Assembly: GCA_035041965.1 (NCBI GenBank)
Contig: JAPYMA010002976.1
Location: 1-64,000, forward strand
Reading direction: 5' to 3'
Source of the DNA: Anisakis pegreffii
Lineage: Eukaryota > Nematoda > Chromadorea > Rhabditida > Anisakidae
DNA length: 64,000 bases
Made by a program: the position numbers and the translations under genes. This document shows positions 22,141-34,300 of this stretch, piece by piece. The notes beneath the pieces were generated by a model that worked only from the letters and a program-made list of their open reading frames with translations, was not told the origin of the DNA and did no database searches. The first letter of the stretch is position 1. Each line of letters opens with the position of its first letter.

Positions 22141-22998
22141 AAATTTCGATCGCTCAAGTAATTAATGTACAATGTAGAGGCAGAAAAACAACGATCATTT
22201 GATTATTACACCATATTCTCAACACAACCAATGCTTTTATTGACATCGATCTGCAGTGCCCGACATTCTTTATGTATGAAGATTTTATTTGTTCAGTTAT
22301 TTTATTTTCCCACCTAGAATCTATGAAATGCCTTTTTCTTTTACAACAACAACGGTAAGATATAATGGTTGAGCAAATATGAAACGAATGATTTCTTGTA
22401 TTTTTTTGGCATGGAATAAACACAAACTCACGTGTAGTAGATGCAAGCATGACTAAACGAATACCAGTTGGACTCTTCCAAATCAAAATGATAATTAATG
22501 AAATCACATCTAATGTGTAGTATCGAACTCTTCATGAGAATCGAATGTTGAAACTGACGCGGAATTTTATCCTGCTCTACACTGACTTCTTCATTATTTC
22601 AACTCATATTCGTGCGCAAAGTGAGTTCAAAAACAAAACTCTCGTCGAATGTTTTTATCGAAAACCAAATTTAACCACAATGTTCATTCATCAGACATCT
22701 TTCATCTTAGATGATTATCAAAGAATAAAACTTAAAAAACTTCACTCGGTATAGGAGCACATAACACAACACACAATTATCTATATGAATGAGTGTAAGC
22801 ACCCAATAAGAAAAAAAAACGAATAGAATAACTTTCACACATAAACAGCTTCACATATTCACTAACTGCTATCAGTTATTGTCGATCGCACAACTGGTGG
22901 TGAGTTATCAGTGAACTTCGTGGATAACTGACTTAATTCACTTCCGTAAATTGAGGATTTTTGTTTGGAAACAGTTTAAAGTGAGAACAGTGATGTAA

Positions 22999-23049
22999 AA
23001 ATTATCTGGACTACTGGTGATAGTTGGCTATCAATAGCCCAGATAATTT
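22999..23049. repeat. Long hairpin with perfect outer and inner arms
   Basis: AAATTATCTGG (22999-23009) is exactly complementary to CCAGATAATTT (23039-23049). Inside, TGATAG and CTATCA pair perfectly around a TTGG loop, so the whole 51-base segment can fold on itself. About 65 bases upstream, AGTTATC and GATAACT (22911-22935) form another small hairpin. This could be the relic of a short inverted-repeat element; no target duplication is visible. Confidence 0.7.
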
Positions 23050-24056
23050 CCTTGGATAATCTGCTTGTTTTGTAATGAAAGCTGCAGTGCTCAGTTTCTC
23101 TCAAAACCTACAAAAGCAACTAAACATCCGCTTCGCTAATCAAAAAAATTAAAACTAATTTACAACGCAACCTTCCAAACGCATACACTTATCATCGAAA
23201 TATATACAAAGTCCTCAATATGCAGCAGAGCGAAATAATGATGGAGAAACAATCCGAAAAAATGGATACGAAAAGGAGATTGACAGATATGATTGAACAG
23301 AACACAAAACATAACGATTGAAATCAATTAAAGCCTAAACAAACACAAACAGAGACCTGATTATGAATAAAAATTCATCGCGTGAATAAGGCGAATGATT
23401 GCACAGTTCAAACGATTGCAGAATGTTATATTGCACGATTTAAAAACACTGGCAATTTAGAGATATGGTGTGATCGAGGTTCGCTGATGTAGAAATTCTT
23501 AACCTTTAAAAGGCAATCGCCTTCTCAGGTCAAATGAAATTGTCTTCTCCCGAAGACAAGAACATTTAATGACCAGTTTCAAACCGGAAACTGTAATAAT
23601 TTCAAGAAATTTACTGTTTCGCCAAAATCGCCCCCTCCGAATGCACTTTTCACTCATTGGTGGATGGTACTGCCCATATTGAGCAACACTCAATCGATGC
23701 TTTCATGATGCAGTGAATGCATCAAAATATTAACGTTCAACGATGTTTTTACATGCAATAACTGCCCAGTTTTGTATCTCGATCGCACCTCTGCACAAAG
23801 ATATTCAAATGAAAAACGAAGAATAATCCTACACGAGGTAAATTCACTTCTGAGGATGCATCAGATGGTACTAAATTAGCACACAAACGTAATATTCATT
23901 CACTTTGAGTTGGTTTTTAATGCGTTTATAAACATTTCACTGGCAATGTAATAGCAAAATGGCGTACTCAATTGATAACGAGATAACGTCGAAATGATAG
24001 ATGAAGAAATAGAAAAATGAGGTTTTAAAAACCTCTAATAATTCGACAGAATATTT

Positions 24057-24796
24057 TTAAATGGGAGGTGGATTCTTATACGATATAGACGTAACAAATC
24101 TAGGAAGCAGAAAAGGCGGGTGGGAGAATAAGGATAAAATTAAGAATACCGAAAAGATGTAAATAATTAATTTGGTAGACTTATCAAACCAATTCGTTCC
24201 ATGAGGCACTTCATTGTTGCAGACATTCTGTGTAGTTACTGTAGGCGTGCTTGCTCGAGAAAAGCTAGAATCACATGGTGACGATACAGAACGACTGCTG
24301 TTGCACTCTCTGATGCGAGAAAGACTTCTATTGAAAGACATTATACGATTCGAGTTCCTTAATTGAATGCGATGCAACAATTGCAGGTGTGCAGATGACT
24401 GTTGAATAGATGATGTTGGCGTTGTTGCTGAGCATCCAAGACCCGAATCATTCGTTAAGTCAGGATACTTCTCAATAACTTCCTTAAAATCAGCCTTAAT
24501 AAAAAACACAAGAGAACAGACTCATGAGCTCAGAACTGATGAATAATCATAAATAAACGACCAATCAATCAATGTACCTTTTCAATGAGCTTGTATAGCT
24601 CAGAAAGCAATTTTCGATCTCCTTCAGAGCAAGTTTTGATTGTTTTGCGGTAGCAGTTTTCAAATTCACGCCAGTTCACCAATATAGGTTCATGATTGGT
24701 GATCATCGAAGAAATTTTACTCCACATAGAAAGAAAATGAGTTTGAATGGCGGTGGAGTTCATATTCTCGTCAAGATGATCATGTGCTTTGCTCAT
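24057..24796 (-). CDS. KASH-domain nuclear-envelope protein (last exons)
   Basis: Two minus-strand exons join in phase: 24796-24578 and 24494-24057, with a GTACAT donor and a TTATTAAG acceptor. The upstream part is helical (WREFENCYRKTIKTC...), like the end of a spectrin-type repeat, followed by a serine-rich linker (TTPTSSIQQSS, SRSVSSPCDSSFSRAS). Then comes a single membrane span (LIIYIFSVFLILSLF) and a tail of about 20 residues that ends exactly in PPPI before the stop. A lone C-terminal span plus a short lumenal tail ending PPPx is the hallmark of KASH domains, which bind SUN proteins across the nuclear envelope to move or anchor nuclei. It could be a UNC-83, ANC-1, ZYG-12 or KDP-1 relative; I cannot say which. 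The ATG at 24796 would give 218 residues, but the gene may continue upstream, since a nearby AG could serve as an acceptor. Confidence 0.72.
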
Positions 24797-26166
24797 TATT
24801 GAACCGAAAATAGGATTATTATTATTATTATATTAATAAAATCCAATGTTTGATTACATGCCGCACAAAGCGATTGAACACATTCAGAACAGCAAGCACA
24901 AATCTTTCATGAAAAGGTGCTGTGAATAAATTCCATGGCGAACGATGAAATGAATACATAACATAAATATTCAATTCACCGAATGTTCAGACAAACACGA
25001 ATGTTCGATTCCAATAATTATTACATCACATGACTGTCTGATCCATTGAAATTCATAATGAATGCGCATTATGCAAACACAAACACAAACAAGAGGATGC
25101 ACTTTCATGATATATTTTCGTTGAATGATGGCTTCATTTTACCATTATGCAGGGCGAGGGGGAATGGGGTAGAGGGTATATCTCATTGAAAATGAATTTT
25201 TTTAAAAACGGACCCTTCTCCCTGCTCAAAAAAATACTGGATGGAAATGAAAAGTGGCTCATAAACGACGAGAATTTTTCACAGTTAACTGAGCACAATT
25301 TCTCGCCTGTTCGTTTCGTCGGCTTTCGTCAACAACGTCGCACTCGCCATTCATTCTTTTGATCCATTTACAACGAGAGTTGTGCGAAGAGAAAATGATG
25401 AAATGGAATGATTATCGTCCAAATCTGGCATGGGAAAGCAAAAAGTTCCCATAATATTTTTAGTACACAAAAAGAAGAGGAATTTTTAGTCAATTCTAGT
25501 TTGGAATGTCCCTTTGTAACCACTACCGCACATGTCAATTGGTTTTAAGCGGTGAAAGATTTAGTACAGATTTTGTAAGAGATGAGAAATTTTTCAACAA
25601 GCTAACGAGGAACACAATGAAAAGAGAAGATTTTTCATGGAAACAACTGTTCAATGCGAATGAATCATGCCGCATTGAACATTACTGCCATATGTTTCCA
25701 AATGTGCGTGTTCACAGAAATGCGAGTGATCGAAACAGTAGTTGGATGGAACAGCCGTCAATGTTTGTGGATCACTGCAGTTATCGTAAGCATATAGACA
25801 ACCTTCGAAGCGGAGGTACCTACTGAATTTCGATTTTGGTAAATACCCAATTTCGATAGCCGGTTTCTACTAAAAGGGGTTTTCACCGATGAATTTGGAA
25901 TTTGTTCGACGAAACCTAATTTCTAGCTCACAAAGACGAATTCCATTAAATTCTGCTTAACCAATTTTTCATTCGCTTACCATCATTACTGCATCAACTT
26001 ATCACCTCATCCCTAACCGTCTCCATCTACGGTGAGTCGCACAGCAAGTAAAAAGTAAGATCCAGATAAAATTGTGATTATAAAGCAAATTAATATAAGA
26101 TAAAAGGCTTTAAAAACCTCGACTAATCCGAATCTGAATTTAAACCTGAGAAGGTAAGTCGATTTG

Positions 26167-26377
26167 CAGTGGCGTACTTAAGGGAAGAAGGGCAAAGGGT
26201 ACGATTCCCCTTCACCCCCTGAAAGGTGGAAGAAAACAGAGAAAGATGAAGGGAAGAGACAGAAAAGTGAGAAGAAAGTAAATGGAAATGAGAGAAATAA
26301 GAAGGAAAAAAGGCTATTTTTTATCAAATGAATTTGCATCCCCCTTCCCATGAAAGATCCTAGCTGTACCATTGCTG
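26167..26377. mobile_element. Degenerate MITE with CAGTGGCGTA-type ends
   Basis: The left end reads CAGTGGCGTACTTAAGGG and the right end, read on the other strand, CAGCAATGGTACAGCTAGGA. They share CAG, TGG, GTAC and TAGG/TAAGG blocks. G/C-rich stretches just inside each end (AAGGGTACGATTCCCC on the left, CCCCCTTCCC on the right) are typical of short non-autonomous DNA elements. No target-site duplication is recognisable, so the boundaries are approximate. Confidence 0.45.
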
Positions 26378-27550
26378 ACCTGTTCAATTAAGCAGTATTG
26401 GAGGCATCGATAGTCCACTTTTATATCTATCAACATTGAAATCGTTAAAGATGGCTTTAAAAAATAGTTGCTAACAAAAACAGTACTACAAAAGGTCGAT
26501 GTTGCTTACTACCACAGCTGATCAAATGAAAAATTAATAAATTCAATGCCGTAAGGTAGTGAGACGTGTAATAAAAGGATATGCAGAAAGGGAACAGAGA
26601 CCAAGCCATAGAACAAGTGCAGCCGTTGACTGGCCGAAAAGTCTTGTACCAACTTCGAATAATTGTATACGATCACTCAAACATTACCAATAAAATTCTA
26701 ACTCCTTCGTTCAATTTCAGATAAATTTCGACATCACAATAACAAAGTAATCAAACCACATCTAATAAGCATTTCATCAAACTATAAACATTCATACCGT
26801 TCCAATCAAACGCCATTCTGAAATAAAGGAAATAGTCCGGAAATACTCGCATCAAGTTTTGTGGTAATGAAAGTTTGAATGATAGGAAAATGGACATTGA
26901 TAAAATAATCGCATGCTTCGCAAAAGGAAACCATGACTGTAATCAATTGCAAATCGAATCTCTCATTGCACAACATCAAAGACACATTAATTCTAAATAT
27001 ATTAAAAAGATTCCAGGAACATATGTAACTTGTGGAAGAACTGCGTTACGCACAGTGAGGGAAGGAACGTTTTGCCAAAATGACTTATAGAGGCACAGAT
27101 GAAGCTTGTTGAGTCATTGATTCAGAAATTGACAACGTGAGAATGCTCGGTGCTATTAGCGAGAAACGATGACGTTCTTAGTTCCTGACCATGTTTATGC
27201 AGTTGGAAATTGCGGGGGAGTTTACTCTTTGTAAAATTCCTTTCAGCATCAGAGATTGATTTGAGATCTAATTTGTACGTGATTAGATTACAATTTTTAT
27301 AGGCAAGTCACGAAAAAATAATGCTAATTTTTCTTTCAAATCATTACGACTACCTGAAATCATCAAAAGTTCTTTACATTCGAAGATATAAATATGAATT
27401 GAAGTCAATTTTTTGATAATGTCAACATAAAATGTTGCAGAGAACATATAATTAATTATTCAGCATTCTTGAAATAGTCAGTGCAGTTATTGCGAACAAT
27501 TGCTACTTTCTACATCAGTTCTGAACGTTAAGTCCAAAAATTCTTATGGT

Positions 27551-27590
27551 CAAACATTTACACTTGACTGACAAACATTTACACTTGACT
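27551..27590 (+). repeat. Tandem duplication of a 19-base unit
   Basis: CAAACATTTACACTTGACT is present twice without mismatch, at 27551-27569 and 27572-27590. Confidence 0.95.
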
Positions 27591-28983
27591 AATTTTTGAT
27601 TACCCATTGAATTTGAGAGAACCCTTTGGGTTTTCGCTTTTTACATACCTTTGGTATGTTACCAAAATCAAAAGTATTCAGTATATTAATTCCTCCACAC
27701 CACATCTTCAACTATAGTGAGGATCGTTGATGTTTTCACTGTGATACTGAAGGATGACTGCGGTAATATTTCTTATTTGTAACTTGACTGGGACTGTGAA
27801 CTTTTAGAATCTATGACCATGACTGTGGTTTTTTTAGATCATAAGAGCAAAAAGTGTTTCAGCTTGATAGGATAGATCGTTAAGTCGCTGTGTGCGCAAA
27901 AGATGATTCTGGATAGTAATGGGTAGATTTCATGCATATGTAGCTTTTGTCGCGTGTTGTGGTTGGCAGGTAGCGTTGCTATTATGGTAAAACTGTTCGA
28001 ATAGTGGGATTGAGGGGATTTGTGAATTGGTTCAGAATGTCGATACTATGGAGCATGATTATTACTATTAGGCAGCTGTTTTAGAATCTTGAGTCGGGCT
28101 TCGCATACACGTGGTGTTAATTTTCTGCTGTTCCTTATTTGAAAAACTCCGAATCATGGACTCTAACGTGTTCATTATCTTTCTTGTTAGGACATTTAAT
28201 CCTTAAAAGATCGAAAAGCAATATAACGAGTAGCCATTTATAGTATGACGTTTAATGCAAGCGAATGTAAATCCTATATTGAGATCAGAAGACTTGAATG
28301 ACCATCAGTGTTTGATAGTTAGGGATATGCGCAGAAAAAGCTGCCGTGTATGACTTCTGCTCAATTTTTTCCTTTATGTAGAGTATGTCATCGAAAAAAC
28401 CTCCTCGGTTACTACTCGGATGCCGTGGGCGAGATTCGTATCAAAATCTTGCACAGTATCTGGTTTGCTGATTTGAAAGTTGCAAGGAAATGAGCGATTA
28501 CTCTTGCAGATATTGTAATAAATCGGTTGGTTTCAATGGTGTTTAGAAGGAGACTGTTTTCATAGATATGAATTGATTAAGTCTGAGGAAGATCAGAATT
28601 ACGTTGATTATTTATTATTACGTGGTGATACTAGTAGTGGACAGTTTGATGTAACGATTTCATTCGCTGATTGCCATTCAGCCTCTCATAGAAATTCCCA
28701 CCATTAGTATTATCGTTGGTGCCAACTACTAAAAGTGGATGGGGCCAAAATGACGAGAAATTTATGAATGCATGGGCGTAGTCCAGATGGTCTTTCTTTA
28801 GTTTGTAAGCACGACAATGCTTGCAAGTTGTGATAAAACATTTACAACATTAGATTAAATTAAATAATAAATTAGCATTGATAGTTCCTCATCACTTAAA
28901 CTGATAAATGTGTGTGACGGTTTCTGATTTTTCAACTGTTCGTGTCCTTACTCGATTCGTGACGTCTTCCTTAGTGCGGCCGT

Positions 28984-29029
28984 GGCTAACTACCGTAATT
29001 TGTGGGCGTGGCCAATTACCGTAGTTAAG
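28984..29029. repeat. Imperfect inverted repeat around a GTGGGCGTGG spacer
   Basis: CTAACTACCGTAATT is followed after a short GC-richer spacer by AATTACCGTAGTTAAG, which is nearly its reverse complement. The spacer is more GC-rich than its surroundings. Confidence 0.6.
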
Positions 29030-31340
29030 AAGGCTTGGAGGTACTACACAAATGTGTACCGTTAAAATACGCACTTTCAATGCACATAAGAATCCATTCT
29101 ATCCGACGGTAAGAAGAAATTTTTGCCAAGTTCAACATACGAAGACGCCTGCATTGAAACATATATCCTAGAGAGAGGCATGGCATCATTGAACGTCAGT
29201 CCAACGACATTTCTAATTGTAAGATTATATGCTTTGCAGAAAGGCCTTGTCCCGTTCTGTGTGTCTATCAGAGATCCGAACGACCGCATGTCTCAGATTG
29301 GTTCTGAGTTTGTGGAAAGCATGAAGGTACTTGTAAAACCCTGTTACCAAGGCTTTAACTGAACGTGCTCCTTCGATGACTCCAAACAATTTTCTCATGT
29401 GTCAGATTGCGTGCTATATGAGTATCACAAAGCATCATATGTGCGTTCCCACATTCGACATTACGGGTCGCTTATCGATGACAGCGCCATCTTACATGGC
29501 TGCAAGGTCACGCCGTAAACATGTTCTCAGTACATTGTTTTATTGAAAACAATACCTCAAACAGAATAAATCTATCGCTGTTCTTCAGCGTTCCACAGAA
29601 ATAGGCCAAAGAGGCTGGAAGAAGCAATTTCCCATGTACAATTTCTAGATTTCCCCATGTTGATTTGTCGAATTTGATGAACTCTCGTAGTGTCACTTGA
29701 CAAACTGAATCAAACAATTACATGTATATGAAAACCCGTATATGGCGAGATCACGATATGTCTTAAACTATTCATAGTCAAATAAGTAGTGATGGCATCA
29801 GACGAACGTTATCCAACAGTCGGTAAAATCCAACAAATTTCAGTCGGAATTCCGATATTCAGATTAGTGCGATACATTCTTATGTTTTACTAGTAACATT
29901 CGATTTCCATTCAAAGGAGCACTCTTCCAAAACTCTCTCGTCGATCCATCGAATGAATATTGCTACTAATGTCACTTCAGCTGATCGCATTATTGTAGGA
30001 AATCGCTTCTAAAAGCATTGTTGATCTATTGTCGCCAGTGTGATCGTTTCCTTGTAACTATTATTGTTGGGATTATTTCAAGTGGATGTTAGAGAAGAAA
30101 GCCGTCCAGAAATTATGAACACTGAAGGTAGGTATCACCTTTCTACTGCAGTTCTAATGGAGGTCTTACTATTAGATGACGAATGCTTCATTCAATGGCG
30201 CGCGAAACCATTCGGTGGCATTGTCGCCTCACACCGAGTTTGTTTGGTAGATTGCTCGTATATCGCCTTTGCTAATGGCGGGACTATAATCCGAAATAAT
30301 CCGAACAATAATAATTATAAAGAAACGATCACACTGGCAGCAATACGTTAACGCTAGTCTTTAGAGACGGGTCTACGACAGTTTTGTCCGCAAAAGTCCG
30401 TGATAACGCGTACCTTATCATTGAGGTGCATGGTGCCTGTTGTCGAAGTTAGATTTGCCGCGGATGTATTTGTTGGTCACCCTGGCGGACATCGTTGAAT
30501 TATTATTTGTTTCCTTTATTCGCGTTATTATTTCCAGACATATAATATGATAGGCATGTTTATTCGAAAGCTCAACAAAGTCACAAAAAACTTTGAACAC
30601 CAGCTAATAACGTACTTATTTGTCACTTTTGTTGGTTTTGCATTACTGCACTGTTTAGTATTGTCAAACGCAGACGAAATTTTCAATCATTGTAAAAAAA
30701 TTAGGAAATTTGCCCTTTCGCTTTTTACAACACATTTTTTCCGGCTGAAAATTCCTGGTATCAGGTTCTTTCGTTTATTCGTTTTCTAATAGGTATGCAT
30801 TTGCAAATTTATTTGTATTTATTTTTGCTCTTGATTTGTGACTAAAGGAAACGCGAACAAGTTCACTGATATGAATTATATACGGTTAGAAGTGAAGAAC
30901 TTTTTTAATCAAAAGATAACAGAGCTTGTTAACTGATTATCCGATTGTACTCTCTGTTCTTTTGACCCGTGCGTACCAATAGTAACAAAGTGGTATTATG
31001 AAGTCATGAAGAAGAAAGCATTTTGTGTTATGTGGTTTCATCATAGGTCATCAGTCTCCTAAGCGATAGTGTTTCAGTTCTGATATAACATTAATGATCA
31101 ACTTTAATCACAGTTGGCATACTGAAAATGAAAATTGAATCAGTTCTGTACCTTTCGAGGTCTATCGTCGTGATACCAAATAAAAAGGGAAACGAATACG
31201 ATCAGTTAGCTTCACCGCTTGGTTTAGATTACCTTTGCATTTGTCTCAATTTCGTTATCTCGAGTGTAGTAAAGATGCGATAGTTTAGCGAAGTTTTAAA
31301 ACCATCTGTAAACATTTTCAGTGTTGCGCAGGTGGTAATC

Positions 31341-34300
31341 ATGGGTCGTCTGCACACGTTAGAATTGGAAAACTTCAAATCATATAAAGGGAAACAAATC
31401 ATTGGACCTTTCAAACAATTCACTGCCATAATTGGTCCAAATGGCTCAGGTTATTGGTGTTTTCATCTTTAAGTTTTTAATATCCATAGCCTCTCAAATA
31501 TTTTTGTAATTCGGTCTTTCCAATTGTACGGTATTATCGTCGTCATGCATTATTTAGAATGATGTGCCCGGATTCAGTACACCTCTTTGTTGAAATTGTT
31601 GCCGTTTTACCAACAATTTTAAGAGCTATAAGTATTCATATTTGGTACTTTTGTTATTTTGTAATGAATTGACACAACTCAAAAAATGTGTTATCACATA
31701 AAATTCATGCGATACTGATGGTAATTGTGATGCGAAGTGGTTATTGCAGGAAAATCCAATATGATGGACGCAATTTGTTTTGTGTTAGGAGAAAAGGCGA
31801 GCAATCTGCGTGTCAAGAGACTGAATGTGATTTCATTTGCATACATCCTTTCACTTTCTGTGTTTTCACTTTTTTTCTTCAGCCTATGAGATATTATTAA
31901 AAATATGCGAAAAAGTCGAAAGCTGAAAAAATTGAAAATATGTGAAAATGAAGAAAAAAACGTAGGATTGAAAAGTTTAATTGTTCTGAACTTCAATTTT
32001 TGATGTTCATAATTTGAATTCCTTGTCGAATTATGGTGATGTATATAATTTTCTTTTGTTTGTAGTAAATTGCCATTGATTTGTTTGGAAACAATTCAGA
32101 TGCAATGTTGCTTAGTTTAGGATTTAATACATGGTGCACCAGTTGGTAAGCCGGTCGCGAATAGATGTCACGTAACGATGAACTTCGAGGACGATGATGG
32201 ACATATGCGAACATTTACACGTTCAGTCAGTGGAGCTGGTTCTGAGTATCGGATTGATTCAAAGGTCATTTCAGATCTTTTATCTCAGTTGGCATTATTT
32301 TTGAATATTGACTCGAATCAGCGTGATTAGTTCTGAAATGATCGGCGAGTGATAGATCCTTAGCAAGATGTATTTAATCCGACAGTTGAGTCTGTTCAGT
32401 ACAGAGCTGATTTCTTTGATGTTGTGATAAGAATATTGAAATCATTTGAGTAATGTTTGGATATTGATGACAAATGATCAACTGTGTTTAAGAATGATCA
32501 TCTTTATTGGTTGAAATATTTAGAATTTTGTGCATAATCAAAAGCTGATTCGTTTAGGTGGTCACACCGCAACAGTACAATCACGAATTAGAGGAGATTA
32601 ACATTTTCATCAAAGCAAAAAATTTCCTCGTTTACCAAGGGCAAGTGGAACAAATTGCGATGCGTAATCCAAAAGAGCGAACTCAACTTTTCGAGGAAAT
32701 ATCTCGGTAAAATCTCTTCATTTTCTAACTTTCTCAAAAATATATTTGCAAACAAATTTGCTGTACCAGTTAGGTTCCATATTTGCTTTTGAGAGTTTGG
32801 ATTTTAGTGCAGTGTTTTCGTCGTGAACGGAACTTTATGTGCATGACCAAGATACTGCAGTGAACTTATCCACTCGCTGCTTGGTTGTTTCAATTGCTCA
32901 ATTTGATTTACTTTGCTGTCGATGATCTATTGCAATACGGCATTTTGTTTATGCGGTTCAGAATTTGAGAATGAAGTGTATTTGAGTGGTTGAAGGATGA
33001 GAATAAATTGGGCGATTGCTTTCAGATCGTGTGAATATCAAAGTGATTACGATCGACTGAAAGCTGAAATGAATAAAGCTGAAGAAGATGCGGCGTTCAA
33101 TTTGAACAAAAGACGAGGTATTGCTCAAGAGAAACGAGAAGCAAAAATGGAGAAAGACGAAGCTGAGAAATATCAGTTGATGAAGGACGATTTGGCAGCG
33201 AAACAAAGGCAGATGTATCTGCTGCAATTATATCACGCCGAGAAGAGTGTAGCGAATTCAAGTGGAGAGTTGCAACGAAAGAATTCAATCGTTGAAGAAT
33301 TGGTGAAGAAGAAAGAGGAATGCGATGAGATTGTTGCGATGAAACAACGCGAACACAAGAAACTCATCAAAGAAGTGCACAAAATGGAGCAGAAAACACT
33401 CGAAAAGGAGAAAGAAGTCACAACGCAAAAACCCCGTTATGTTGCTGCCAAGCAAGAAGTGGTTCACGTCAAAGCAAAACTCGAAACAGCCACCAAAATG
33501 CACACTGCGGCGCAGAGGTCGGCTGAAACGCATGAGAAGAACGTCCTGGCGTTAAAGGACAAGATTGTTGAAGTGGAAAAAAAGAAGAGTGAATGTGAAG
33601 GGAAACTTGCCGCCGAGTCGCAATCTCTCGATATGCAGCTTAGTGATACTCAGGTTTGCTTTTATCTGCAATTGGTCTATGCTCAAATCTTTTGTTGTCC
33701 CAAAAGATATTGTGGTAAAAACATACAAGTTGAAATTTTTCACTTAGCTGCCCACTGTTGATAATTTTGGAAGTTAACTGTATTCGTTCAAACCATTTTT
33801 ACTTTTATTGCTATACTGGTGACATTTCATCGCTGACTGATTCTCTAGTAATCATGTGCTAGCATAAAATGTTGGTACTGTTTTGTAATTTGCTGTTTTT
33901 AACGGTGTCACAAATGATGATTGTTGTTATTAACGTTGAAACTGTTATTGGTTTTATTTAAGGTGACCGAATATTATGCACTGAAAGGTGAAGCGACAAA
34001 ACGATGTGGTATGTTGGATATGGAGTTGAATAAGTTGTTGCAAGAAAGAGAAACCGACCGAAATGCGCTCCAGTTCGAGCAGAGGAGACTAATACAGGGT
34101 GCCGAACGCGTTAAGAATGTAACTTTTAAATATCCGTTTTCATTGAGCATGTGAAAAGTTTCATGCATGGATTCATAGTCGTAGCAGTGAATCATGCGCT
34201 GGGTGCAGCATTCCGATAGTTTTATTAAAATTCCGGCTAAGAATTCATTTGACGTTATTGGAAGTTGAGTGAATTAAAAAATTGTAGAAAGAGAATGAAA

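Larger units (their letters stand above)
21896..24056. other. Intergenic region between NPRL2 and the KASH gene
   Basis: NPRL2 (+) and the KASH gene (-) converge here, so both 3' UTRs should fall within it. No coding exon was recognised on either strand. It contains two hairpins at 22911-22935 and 22999-23049. Open frames such as 22154-22507 (-) have no family resemblance or flanking splice signals that would support them. Confidence 0.6.
24797..31340. other. Intergenic region between the KASH gene and SMC1
   Basis: No gene could be assembled. It holds one degenerate MITE, a 21-base-period duplication at 27551-27590 and a hairpin at 28984-29029. Several unassigned open stretches occur: 25506-25826 (+), 29123-29326 (+, ending at a GTACTT donor), 29508-29717 (-) and 30064-30351 (+). 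None has a motif I recognise. Upstream exons of the KASH gene would lie here on the minus strand if it is longer than modelled; none was identifiable. The SMC1 promoter should lie near its right end. Confidence 0.5.
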
